A stretch of 64,000 nt of DNA from assembly GCA_036873135.1 (NCBI GenBank), contig JAPTYO010000001.1, forward strand, positions 39,642,774-39,706,773, in the 5' to 3' direction. Of this stretch, positions 31,135-41,998 are shown piece after piece; within the stretch, counting starts at the first letter, position 1; each line of letters starts with the position of its first letter. Below the pieces are notes generated by a model, which did no database searches, had not been told where the DNA came from, and saw only the letters and a program-made list of their open reading frames with translations. This stretch comes from Clarkia xantiana subsp. parviflora. Its lineage: Eukaryota > Streptophyta > Magnoliopsida > Myrtales > Onagraceae. The position numbers and the translations under genes were made by a program.

Positions 31135-32552
31135 ATGGCGCCAAGTGTACAGGGCGGAGTTGCAGGCGGATTTCCTCAGACTGTTCCCGGCCTCGGCGAC
31201 ACTCCTCCTGTTGGCCCGGGTATGGGACTTGTGCCTTTAAAGGTTTCGTTGAGATTTTTCCCCATGTTAACATGCTAATGGTCTTTCTGCGGTTGTCTTT
31301 GCAGGCTTGGTACTCCCGACGGCGGGGGGAGTTGCACCTGTCCGAGAGAATGATGCTGACGTCCGTTCCCCGAGCGATCCTAAGAGGTCGACGTCTGCTG
31401 GCATGCCTCTTGCTCCTTCCTGTGACAAAGGGAAGGGGCCAATGTATGCGGATTCGACCATGCCTGTCCCCCGGTCGGGGAGCGGTCGTTCAGCGGAGGT
31501 GCCTTCCTTGGCAGGTGACTGTGGTTGACTTTTTGTTGTATTGGTATATTTTGCCTTCTCCTAATGTGTTTGCTTTTGATGTGTAGTTGTTCCTACTCCT
31601 CCAGCTCTTCGCAAGTCTGATCTGATGTGTCGGCTTGATCGGGATGTGTCCGGGAACGAGTGGACTCCCTATTCTCAGTCTGCTATTCGCTTTCCCAAGG
31701 ATGTTTCCTTGAGCACACCTGCTGTTGGTGTGCGTGTGGTTCAGCGGTCTGTTCAACCGGCTGACCGCAAGAAGTGCCCCCGCGACCCTGAGGCTGCTTT
31801 GAAGTGTGTTGAGGAGTCGCTCGCGCGCTTTGCTCCTGTATGTTGTTTTTCTTTTTATGTTGGATCTATCATGTTTGTCTGGCTTCTTTGTGTGCGATGT
31901 GCTTGTGTTGTTGTTGCAGGTGAATGCTGTGATGACCAGCCTTTCATCCTTTGTTGTTGAGCTTGTTGAGGAGACGAGGGGTCTGCAGGGTCGTCATGAG
32001 CACTTGTCTCAGGATGTCGCTGTGTTGAGGGAGAAGGCGTGCGCACATTCAGATGCTTCTTCCAAGGCTTTCGCTGATCTTAAGGGAAGTCAGGATTGTG
32101 CGTCTCAGCTGGAGGCGGAGCTGTTTGCCTTACTGCGCCAGGAGAAGGTCGACGAGGAGGCACATGCTGTGGCGCTGAAGGAGACTAAGGAGTCTCATGT
32201 TGCCCTGGGTGATCAGCTTGGGATGATTGAGTTTCCTACTACGGCTGACTACTCCAAACTTTTCGAGAAGGCACGTGATGATCGTATGGAGTCTTTCTCT
32301 GTGGATTACTTCAGGAGGATATACTATCTTGCCCCCGATTTTCCTTTCCAGAGTACTGGGCCATATACTGGCTATGCCCTCGGGGCTATTGCGGGGATCC
32401 TAACGGGGGATGTGGGCGGAGCGAGCGGTTTGACGGGACAGGTGTCCGTCCTTGTTGGTGACGATCGCCGTGTTGTTTTCAGCAGCCCTGCGCATGATGT
32501 TTTTATGGCTGACGCGTTTGGCTCTGGTGCTCCTGACGTTGGGTCAGGTTGA
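31135..32552 (+). CDS. Spliced four-exon gene antisense to Gypsy-2, coiled-coil protein of unknown function
   Basis: Predicted exons 31135-31219, 31305-31514, 31587-31837 and 31920-32552, each bounded by GT/AG (donors GTATGG, GTGACT, GTATGT; acceptors TTTGCAG, TGTGTAG, GTTGCAG) with matching phases. Joined, they give 392 codons with no internal stop. The N-terminal half is Gly/Pro/Ser-rich (VRSPSDPKRSTSAG); the last exon encodes a coiled coil (VVELVEETRGLQGRHEHLSQ through LKETKESHVALGDQLG) and then FPTTADYSKLFEKARDD…DYFRRIYYLAPDFPFQS. Extra antisense reading frames are known from several Tat lineages; the C-terminal style recalls proteins labelled 'putative gypsy-type transposon', which is from memory. 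The start is uncertain: earlier exons may have been lost at 30967. A further donor could lie at GTCAG|GTTGAT (32545). Confidence 0.65.
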
Positions 32553-32944
32553 TCTTTCTTTGTTTTATATGACTCTCTTGTGTATATATGGTTGCTTCCC
32601 TTGCATGGGTGAGATTATGGCGGGGTGTGTCCCGGGCTTGACCTTTTATGCTGGCTGGATGCCTTTACTCTTCAGACCTGCCATATTATATATATATATG
32701 CCTGACATGAGATGTTAGAAAGATATAATACTTAGTATTATTTTGCATCTTCCTTTATTGCTGTCTCTATAACTTGTTCTCTTTTGGAAGAGTGTAGCTC
32801 TGTTGACAGGTCGATTTCCTTAATCCGATGGTTTTCCTTAGGAAATTGCATCTCTGTTGGTGGTGGGGTGCGGATGAATTAGTATTACCGGCACCCGTGG
32901 CTTTGTAAGGAGGATGATCCATGTTGAACTGCTTGTCTTCCTTT

Positions 32945-33775
32945 ACAAGGATGTAAATAGATTAGTACGTTCACATACTTGATATAGTTGTTCGTTTGCG
33001 AAGCGTGGATAGATTAGTACGTCCGACACTTGCATTTGTTTGCGAGGGAGGATTCCTACGGAACCGCTTGTCCCCCGACTTTTGCAAAGACGTGAATAGA
33101 TCAGTACGTCCACATCCTTGTACTGCGGCGAAGTGTGGATAGATTAGTACGTCCGACACTTGCATTTGTTTGCGAGAGAGGATTCCTAATGATCCGCTTG
33201 TCCCCCGACTTTTGGCAAGGATGTGAATAGATTAGTACGTTCACATCCTTGTATTGCGGCGAAGTGTGGATAGATTAGTACGTCCGACACTTGCATTTGT
33301 TTGCAAGGGAGGATTCCTAATGATCCGCTTGTCCCCCGACTTTTTGCAAGGATGTGAATAGATTAGTACGTTCACATCCTTGTATTGTGGCGAAGTGTGG
33401 ATAGATTAGTACGTCCGACACTTGCATTTGTTTGCGAGGGAGGATTCCTAAGGAACCGCTTGTCCCCGACTTTTGCAAGGATGTGAATAGATTAGTACGT
33501 TTACATCCTTGTATTGTGGCGAAGTGTGGATAGATTAGTACGTCCGACACTTGCATTTGTTTGCGAGGGAGGATTCCTAATGATCCGCTTGTCCCCCAAC
33601 TTTTTGCAAGGATGTGAATAGATTAGTACGTTCACATCCTTGTATTGTGGCGAAGTGTGGATAGATTGGTACGTCCGACACTTGCATTTGTTTGCGAGGG
33701 AGGATTCCTAAGGAACCGCTTGTCCCCCGACTTTTTGCAAGGATGTGAATAGATTAGTACGTTCACATCCTTGTT
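32945..33775. repeat. ~130-bp tandem repeat array, about six copies
   Basis: Each unit contains GTGTGGATAGATTAGTACG, CCGACACTTGCATTTG, GAGGATTCCTAA, CGCTTGTCCCC and a second ATAGATTAGTACGTTCACAT block. Starts of the first motif near 33003, 33133, 33263, 33394, 33524 and 33654 give a regular ~130-bp period; copies differ by few bases. Lies between the antisense gene and gag. Confidence 0.92.
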
Positions 33776-33903
33776 GAAATTATTTTGTCTCCTTGCGTGC
33801 GTCGCGCTTCCTCTGTTTTGAATACAGGCATGAGCTTCGCTTAGTCTTGCTTTGATATCTTTTTGATGGCTTTTCTTGTTTTTCGCCCTTTCTGTGTGTA
33901 GAG

Positions 33904-34783
33904 TTAGGGCCTTTGTTGGTGATGTATGTGGCTTGTTCCTGGTTTTGGACCGGGGTAACTTGCCATTACATAGTGATTTTTCCTACGCAAGGAGTGAACT
34001 TGGTATCCCCGGAATGTCTGAGACGGCTGCCTCCAGGCTCCTTCATTGAATGGCCCTGCTTGGTAGGGTGTTTGGGAGTGCGAGAGCCCCTGTCTTGTCC
34101 CTTGTTGGGGGGAACTGCCTGCTTTGCTGTGCATTCCCGTGAAAGGTCGGGGTTTTTGAGATTGTAGGGCCTCTCTGCTGAGGTGCATTCATTGGAGGCG
34201 CCCGCCTTGGTGTCGGGGGCATATTTGCTTGTTGCGCGGGAGGGGGCGGAGGCGCCCCGTATCCTTGGTTGTGCAGGGCCTCTCTCAGATGAAGCAGCTG
34301 TTCGAGTGTCGCCATTATTTCTGGGGTGACTGCAGGCGCAGCCTGTGCCCCTGGTGCCTGATTGTATGCCCCAGCATTTGGCATTCCGTATGATTGCTCC
34401 TGCGTGTTGAAGGTTTGGTGGGCGAAGCCTGGAGGAGCGTCGGTTTTCTGTGTGACCCCTTGCGCGTTACTCCGAGAGTGTACGCTTCTTGTTGGCATAG
34501 ATGAGGCGACTGAGGCCTCGCTTTGTCTCTGCGGGGGGTCTCTCTGAGCTTTCTGCGGAGGAGGTCTCATGCTTGACTCCGGGGCCGGAGTTTTCCTTGG
34601 ACGTCCTGGTCCTCTTTTCTTTGTCTTAGTCGGTGGTGGCTGCTCGTTGCTTGCCATGCTTTTGGTCTTGTGGGTGATCCACGGACGGCGCCGAGTGCTT
34701 TTCCCGGCGGCGTACCTCTCCCTTGCGTAAGAGGTTTCGTCCCCTGCACTGAAGCCTCCGTGTACGGTGTATGTGTTTTCCAT
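33904..34783 (-). pseudogene. Gypsy-2 gag N-terminal region with AT-hook and upstream HGG motif
   Basis: Reading from ATG 34783: TYTVHGGFSAGDETSYARERYA, which resembles the INVIHGGMAAGGDTSASREN motif before the Gypsy-1 protease, then MASNEQPP (a likelier gag start), and KKRGPGRPRK, an AT-hook-like DNA-binding motif. A Pro/Gln-rich region follows (REALHNQGYGAPPPPPAQQ), aligned with Gypsy-3 gag (RETLRNQGYAPPPP). A frameshift near 34100 moves the homology (AWRQPS) to another frame, ending near 33904. The conserved gag core is missing. Confidence 0.75.
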
Positions 34784-34825
34784 CTTGCTTGTTCGTTTGA
34801 GTAACGCAGGCTTTCTGTTGCGTTT

Positions 34826-34842
34826 CCCACAGACGGCGCCAA
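34826..34842 (-). promoter_or_regulatory. Primer-binding site of Gypsy-2
   Basis: Minus strand TGGCGCCGTCTGTGGG directly follows the LTR end, as in Gypsy-1. Confidence 0.75.
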
Positions 34843-34843
34843 G

Positions 34844-35603
34844 TGTTTCAACCAAGTTATTGCGGGTTGCCCGCTGAATAACTCGTCGAAGTCTTCGGGT
34901 TGGGTGCGAGCCAAGTCCGTTCTCTAAAGTCGCGTGCGGGCCTTAACTTCGTCTTCTGAACGGCGGTAAGTCCTTTGGGCTCTCTGGAAGATCGTCTGTC
35001 TGCCCCTGCGAAAGGAGCATTACCAAGCAGTCCCCGTGGAGAGGGGGGGGGGGTGCTTGGTGCGCTCGCTCCGACGATCAACATTAGTCGGCTTCTAGAG
35101 AGAGAAAGAGAGGGTTTTCTAGAGAGAAGTCAGAGCTTTTCCCATTCTCACCCAAAGTGACTTTTTAATTGACTTGAAAATGTTTACCCCCAAGGTGGCT
35201 ATTTATAGGCAACCTTGGACCGTAAACCGGTTTTGACCCGGTTTGATGTGGAAATGTGAACCGGGATGCAGGGGAGAGCTTTGGGAAAAGGACTCTGACG
35301 CGCGTCTCAGGCGGCTGTCACGAGCGGGACGCGCGCGCCTTTGAAACATAGGTCTCGGACACATAGGAGTTAGTCAAAAATCGAGTCTCCTATACGTTCG
35401 GGACGAAATGGGGTGTGTACGCGACACCCCCCGGGTGTTGAGCTTACCCGGAATTCCGGGTAAGCCCCCCGGGGATGTCGGGCAAGTTCGCGACTTGCCC
35501 GGTTTCCCCCGGTTAGCTCGAAATTGGGGAATCGTAAAGGGTCTTGCGCGTGTGTGAGGTCCGAATAATTAAGACCGAGCCCGAATCATGCGTATATCCA
35601 TCA
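34844..35603 (-). repeat. Gypsy-2 5' LTR
   Basis: 760 bp, ends TGTTTC…CCATCA on the plus strand (minus-strand start TGATGGATATACGC). TATA box CTATAAATAG on the minus strand at about 35196-35206. In the U3, 35424-35501 holds three neighbouring hairpins: ACACCC/GGGTGT, a 24-bp perfect palindrome with arms GCTTACCCGG at 35442-35465, and CGGGCAAGT/ACTTGCCCG at 35479-35501. Confidence 0.92.
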
Positions 35604-35766
35604 AAGTCAAACTACTCGTGGGGTTACTCGAGATCGACTCAGTCAATATTCGATTTTGACTCACTAAATTTCGAATCGTGTCGAGTTTTTTTTCTAGTAA
35701 TGTGGTACTCGACTCTCTAGAGGCTCGTGAGCCTATTCAAATTTTCATATTCGATTTTTTTTTCAA

Positions 35767-35819
<53 letters not shown>

Positions 35820-37380
35820 CAGTTCGAATCGAGTCGAGTTCGACCTCGAGTAAAAAACCTAATCGAGTTGAGATCGAGTCAATGTGCATTTATAATCTAA
35901 TTGAACAATTTAACTTAGCAAGTTGAGATGAGCCGAGCTCAGCTCGAACTCGTCGAGTATGACTCCGACTCAAGTTTAAAATTGAAAAACTTAGACCCGG
36001 TCAAATTCGAACTCAAATAAAATAATCTGAGTCGAATCAAGCTTGCCAAATAGTGGACACCGAAAATGACCTACCTAAACTAAACCGCGACCTATATAAG
36101 AGAGGTCTTAAATTAGCAGTAAACAGTTGTCCATCTCATCATCCATCTACCACATTGCTAGCTAGCTTGCGTCTTCAACGAGTGGCTAATTCTGATGCCA
36201 TTTATTGCTTGCTTTACTGTCACTATTTCTTTCTATATATATAATTAATTTCAACTTACATATACTTGTTATCTTATTTAATAATAATATACATTATAAA
36301 GTGAAGAATAAATACTTCCGGTTTGTCCAATCAAAGTAGTGGACCCACATTAATTTCTATGGCCACATTGAAGGATTGGTGAATTCATTATATTTCAAGG
36401 AAAGTAGATAGAGTAGCTACAATTAATTATTCACATCAAGATTACGTTGTAAAAACGAATCTATTGTTTGGGTCAATTTTGAGCATAACTATGGTCGAAT
36501 CTAGTATTTAACTCTCGCTCCGGGCTAGGATCGTCAATTATGATCTAGTCTGATTGAGATCCAATAATATATTTAACCCAACTGACCTACTTCGGTTGGC
36601 TAAGTTATATGACTCTAATTAGGGTCGGATTTAGCCCTAGGCTCGATCCGAACAATATTAATTGAATCAAAAGTTTAATTAGAACAAGTTTACATTAGGA
36701 ATTAAGATACATTATTATGTTCAGGTTAAGTTATATTGGGAATATATATATAATACTAAATATATAACAATATAATAAGAAAATAGATAATGATAAGTTA
36801 TTAGAAATATATTTATTCATAATATAACTTAATATGAACATAATAATATATATTAATTCCTAATATATTTTATTCTCTAATAGTTTATGTACTAAATTAT
36901 ACAATAACAAAAGGTTAGAGATATAAATTTGCGGATTAAATTGAACAAACTAAAAATTCGGGGCTACTCACATTCAAATTACGTTGCTATTTAATGGTAA
37001 AAAATTAACAGATTAGACTAATGGATACATCATGATAACAAATTCCAAAAGTTAAGTATTGAAAGATAACATTAATCAAACATATTATACTAAAAGACTT
37101 AGGAAGTTTATATATAATTTTGTTATCTCTTTTTATTACCAATTGATTTTAGAAAGAAAAAAATCCAAGCATTGTATAGTTGTTGCTCTTTGTTGGTATG
37201 TTAAGTTTGACTCGACCAAATGCAGAATTGAGAATTCTATAGTGATGTTTATATATATAGAGGAGCGTGCTGTTATTTTGGGAGGAAGATAGACCCATCA
37301 ATCATTCTTCATCTTTCAACCAAATATATTTTAATTGTACCTATTATTTAAAAACCGTGGTTAATAGTATCAAAATGTTT
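35604..37380. other. AT-rich intergenic sequence with GAGTCGA-rich block and microsatellite
   Basis: 35604-36050 has many TCGAGT / ACTCGA words around an (AT)n tract at 35771-35814, suggesting a diverged MITE but without clear ends. 36050-37380 holds nothing I can name; short open frames there are not supported. Confidence 0.5.
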
Positions 37381-37995
37381 TAAGGGGTGTTTTGATGGAT
37401 GTAAGGTGGAAAGTAATCTCATATTATATCTCATATTACATCCACATCATGTCGCTTAGCAAATAAAATAATGTAATGTGCATTTTAATGGAAATCCATT
37501 GTAATATGAGATTACGTCTAATCTCTTCATTATAATGTGATATTACATCAAAAAATGGATGTAATGCCATTACATCTAAGATTACATACTGTTTATTATT
37601 ATATTAATTGTTATTAAATATATAACATACTTTGCATGATATTTATAGTTTATTTTGCTATTAATTTTATTACTATCATTTATTTTTTATGTAATTCATG
37701 ACTCATTATTATATTATAATAAATAATAATGCACATGATGTTCGTACAACACGAGTAAAGTTTTTTGTGACATTTATTTATTATAATAATATACAAAACA
37801 TTTCAATTAACATAATTTTAATAATGCGAATTTAGTTTTAATATTTGATTTTTATAGTTCATGAAAAGATTATAAATATTAAATAAAAAATTATAAACAT
37901 GGAGTAAGTTAGTTGTTTTTAAAATAAATATTTATATGAATTTTATCATATTAAAATATTTAGTATACACTCATACAAGATATGATTGAAGAATA
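37381..37995. mobile_element. MITE family M1, copy b
   Basis: Begins GGGTGTTTTGATGGATGTAA and runs parallel to the reverse complement of copy a: TAATGTGCATTTTAATG, GTAATATGAGATTACGTC and CATGATGTTCGTAC occur in the same order. The far terminus is not clear. Confidence 0.55.
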
Positions 37996-38074
37996 TAATG
38001 CATAAAACAAAATATATGCATATATGCATTAACCTCGAAAGCCTTTACAAAATTCCTTCATAAACGGGGATAAT

Positions 38075-38117
38075 AACTATATAACAACTTAAGAAAAAAA
38101 AAAACTATATAACAACT
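38075..38117 (+). repeat. Micro-insertion TAAG-A9 with 15-bp direct repeats
   Basis: AACTATATAACAACT occurs exactly at 38075-38089 and 38103-38117, flanking the 13-bp TAAGAAAAAAAAA. Confidence 0.65.
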
Positions 38118-38647
38118 GCGTCACTGACTCATCAAATTAACTACTACTGAATATCCGCATTACATTGTTAATCGTTTCAATTAATTTTTTTTCTTGGATA
38201 CTTAAAAATGTAGAGCATTATAGTTGCATCATTTTAAGGAGAACATGAAAGTCATGAAACCGTAATATCAACGTAAAATGACTTTCTTTCATTTAAATAT
38301 AATTAAATTAAATGCACTGAGTAGAAAATATCAAGGTTACACTAAAATGCAGACAAATTTTCACTTGTTATATTACACACATCTAGATTTGTACAATGAC
38401 TAAAATCTAATTAATTTTTTTTCTTTATAAAATCTCATTCATTATCTCTCTTTTAATCTAATGACTGGGTATTCGATGCATTTTACCTAATTCCAAATAT
38501 TAAATCCATAGTCATCACAATCTTTCACTCTTTCTTCATCAAATTATGTTGTATTCTCTAAGTTAATCATTAATTAATTCGATTTTAGCTTATCCTAATG
38601 TTATTTCCATCAAACCTATTAAAGGGTTATGTAGAGGGAAAGGAAAA
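38118..38647. other. AT-rich spacer, nothing recognised
   Basis: No gene or repeat boundary seen. Confidence 0.5.
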
Positions 38648-38744
38648 TGAGTTAATTATCAAATTGCTATATAATTTTTGGATCGTCGAATAAATTGCTA
38701 CAAGATTTTTTTGTTGAATATTCTACTAGCTAATTCAAGTTTTG

Positions 38745-39397
38745 TGATGGATATATGCCAAATTCGGGTTCGTATTTATATTTCGGATTTCGTAAACAAG
38801 TCAAACCCACGTAAACAGATCGAAACACTATACACACGAGTCAAAACGGTCCGGACGGGCAATACGCGCGTTCGGACCGGACTCGTCCGGATTGTCCAAG
38901 ACAATACGGAGGTCCGGATTTTTCAAGACAATCTGGACCTCTGGGTTGTCCTCGACAATCAGGAGGTCCGGATTGCCGCCCTCGACGCGTGTACATTTAC
39001 CGACGTATTTTATACTAAGTCCGAGTTTCCCGATAGTCAACTTTGATGAAACCTGACTTCGGTTCACATTTTATATTAAACCGGAGACGAACCGCACAAA
39101 ACCGGGCTTCGGTTCAAGAGCTCCTATATATTGGAATCTTGGCCACCCATTTCATTTTAACTAGTTTGGAGATTGGCTTAGGAGCTCTGACTTCTCTCTA
39201 GCTTTATCTCTCTAGATTCTTATTGAGGCATCAGAGAATGTTCAACTAGCACCACCCCCCTCTTCGTGTGCTAGTTATTGCCCCGTGTGCAGGTTGGAAA
39301 GGACGCGGGGAGTCGAAAGCGTGGACTCAAGAACTTGACACGACCCGGATCACATATATTCGACAACTCGTACTCTCGCGCGGGGCTGGTCGAAACA
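38745..39397 (+). repeat. Gypsy-3 5' LTR
   Basis: 653 bp. TATA-like CTCCTATATATTGG near 39120-39133. Upstream, repeats around CGGACGGG, GTCCGGATTGTC and GACAATC form the U3. The 3' LTR differs by substitutions and an expanded C-run. Confidence 0.92.
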
Positions 39398-39398
39398 T

Positions 39399-39415
39399 TT
39401 GGCGCCGTCCGCGAG
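39399..39415 (+). promoter_or_regulatory. Primer-binding site of Gypsy-3
   Basis: TTGGCGCCGTCCGCGAG follows the 5' LTR end. TGGCGCCGTC fits a tRNA-Asp 3' end, as in the other Tat elements here. Confidence 0.75.
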
Positions 39416-39449
39416 ATTTGAACACAAAAGCTGCTAAGTACCACAAGTT

Positions 39450-41396
39450 ATGACGAGCAATACCCAACCTCATGAGAATAGTAAGCCAGAGGGGAAAAGG
39501 GGCCCAGGGCGCCCAAGGAAAAACCCAGCCGCGGAAGCAAGCAGGTAGGCACCACCAATGAGGAACAACTCTGGTCCTTCTCACATGCCAGAGGCTATGT
39601 CTAAAGCCTCCTCTGTCCCAACGCCAAATGCGTGTCCCGCGCAATATGAGCAGCAGGCGTTCAATGCCTAAGTCGACGCACCACTGCATGGCTTCAAAAA
39701 TAGAGCAGCAAGGAGAGAGGAACATCCCTATGGGATTCCAGCTGAGGATACCCAATATCATGAGGGAGGAGCACAGGCTACGCCGAAAGTCACACCTGCC
39801 ATGATGATAGTCATAGAAGAGCTAGTAGCTTTCAGAGAAACTTTGAGAAACCAAGGATATGCTCCACCACCACCTCCACCTCCACCTCCACCTCCACCTC
39901 CAGTATACAGGCAGCCACCGCCGCTAAGGGCAGTGTCCCATGACACTACTCGACATGAGAGCTCACTGCTTGAAGAAAGACAACACCAAGCTGCTTCTCA
40001 CAAACATTACAACACAAGGGATGAGGTAACACGTTCTTACACACCTTATGTAGGGGCGCAACAACCATGAGAATCTTGGAGACAACCATCCGTATTCCCC
40101 CAGCAACATCAGATAGAAAATTCTTTCTATGATGTGAGCTGGGAACACCACAATCCCGCTTACCATAACATGGGTAGAAGAGGGCCAGCAAGGGAGGAAG
40201 ACGTCCTAATCACGGGACTAACGGAAAAGGCATTAGAAGATCTGATTGAGCAAAAGATGAAGCATGAAAAAATGAAGGCCCTACATGTCCTAGCTGAGAA
40301 CGCTTCCAACCCCTTCACGGAGGAGTTGGTGTATAGTCAAGTGCCAGACACTTTGTATAATGTCAAGATCGAGAAGTACAAGGGAAATGGAGACCCGATA
40401 GAGCACGTGAAGCAACACAAAGCTTCACTTCTTGGTAGAACTACCAATCCACACCACTTGGCCATGACATTCCCGCAAACATTGGTAGGACCTGCAGAGC
40501 ATTGGTTCTTTTCACTCCCACGCGACAGCGTGCACTCGTGGCCATATTTGAAGTTGAAGTTTATACAAAGGTATATATGAGAGCGCAAGCTCTTGAAGGG
40601 TTTGGGCGCGCTAGATGATGTACGTCAGGAGTATGACGAATCTTTGCCATATTACTACATTCTCTTCAACCAAAACATTACTGACATCCAGGCAGATGTT
40701 TCGGAAGGCGGCATCGTAAGGGCGTTCATCCGACACTTAGGACGCCGAGGTTTCTCTCTCGCCGAAAAAATTTCCAAGCGCCCAGTTGAAACTCTGGAAG
40801 AGTTAACGACAAGAGTAAATGAGTATGTGGACCTAGAAAGGTTCAAGGAAAATAATAAGGGTTGCACGCCGTAAAGACAATAACAAGCCTGGTCCTGCAA
40901 AGCAATCCCAAGGGAGTCAGCAAAACAGGCACTGGCAGCCTCAGCCTCAGTTTAAAAGACCACACCAGAGCGAGTTCCAAAAGCCCAAGGATGTTAACAA
41001 CATAGACTTCATCCCCATCAATGCACCATTATCCATCATTCTCAAGGAAATGAAATAGAACATCATGTGGCGAGAACCCAACAACTATCGCAATGGCCCG
41101 CTGGGAAAAGACAAGGAAAAGTGGTGTGAAAACCACGAGGTGTACGAACATGATACAAATACATGCATGAGTTTGAAAATGCGTGTAAAAAAAATCGTCC
41201 AGAGGGGAGAGTTGAAGCACTATGTGGATCAAGGGGGCAACCCCTCGAAGAAAGCCCAATGCGAGCCCTCGGCAAAGAGTAAGGGTAAGGAAAAGGCTCA
41301 CGACAATCCACCTCCTGCCAAGTGAGGTGTGATAAACATAATTCATCGAGGACCAGCTGCTGGGGGACATGTTTCGAATGCAAGAGATGTTTACGC
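39450..41396 (+). pseudogene. Gypsy-3 gag, broken and cut by Copia-A
   Basis: ATG 39450 opens MTSNTQPHENSKPEG then KRGPGRPRK, the AT-hook-like motif also found in Gypsy-2. One frame continues to about 40872 with stops near 39546, 39669, 40068 and 40578. Along it are a Pro repeat (about 39870-39903), YKGNGDPIEHVKQHKA, HWFFSLPRDSVHSW and KFIQRYI of the gag domain, and SLPYYY. After a frame change, WCENHEVYEHDTNTC (about 41120) is the zinc knuckle and VINIIHRGPAAGG the pre-protease motif. Homology stops at 41396 where the Copia LTR begins, so the protease is missing. Confidence 0.88.
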
Positions 41397-41998
41397 TGTT
41401 AGATTACGGGGAGTAATCACTACAGAAACTAAAACCATGGTGCATGCAAGTAATCGAGATTACGCAACGGAAGATTCGCACATACCTCTACAGTAGTCCG
41501 TAGTCCCAAGATCTTTGCATGAGGAAGTTCACGATCCTACAGTCGGCACCCGTAGGGATTCTTGTGAAGGAAGCCCTACTTGGTATATTCTTCACAGCAA
41601 AGCCTCTGATCGATTCTTGGCAATGGACAGATCTCTGGAGTGTTTGCTCAAAAACAAATTGGCACGCTCTTGATGGATATATGGTTCGGCCGAATATGGT
41701 GTCTCTGGGGGAAGGGTTTTCTCTCAAAACACCCCTTAAAGGGAATTGTGATTTTAACTCTAATAAAACCCCTAACCCCCCATATGTATAGGGAGAGTAA
41801 AGTGGACAAAAGTCCACTTTACCCCCACCTAAGTTTCGGCCGGCCATGCTAGTATAGAGAGGCCCAATTTTGGGCCTCTCATGTCATTTGGGATTTGGGT
41901 CTAGCTTAATGTCCTAAAGTGACATGTACCCAATTAACTTAGGTATCATATACATATAATGGGCTTCCATTTACGGCACCCATCACCATATGCTTACA
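41397..41998 (-). repeat. Copia-A 3' LTR
   Basis: 602 bp, plus-strand ends TGTTAGATTACGGGG and ATATGCTTACA. The inner side reads, on the minus strand, GGCGAGTGGGAGC, a plausible polypurine tract (41999-42011). Confidence 0.88.

Larger units (their letters stand above)
30967..35603 (-). mobile_element. Gypsy-2: Tat-type element, partial, with antisense gene
   Basis: On the minus strand the order is LTR (34844-35603), primer-binding site, gag N-terminal region (to ~33904), then ~130-bp tandem repeats and a GC-rich block that holds a spliced gene on the plus strand. No gag zinc knuckle, protease, RT or integrase is present, and no second LTR was found; the left side abuts the foldback element at 30967. 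It may be a nonautonomous or deleted Tat element. Its LTR is nearly identical to that of Gypsy-4 (63546-64000). Confidence 0.75.

Noticed and set aside
39327..39761. 144-codon minus-strand frame at the Gypsy-3 gag start
   Set aside because: Lies across LTR, primer-binding site and gag of the opposite strand; no ATG context or domain.
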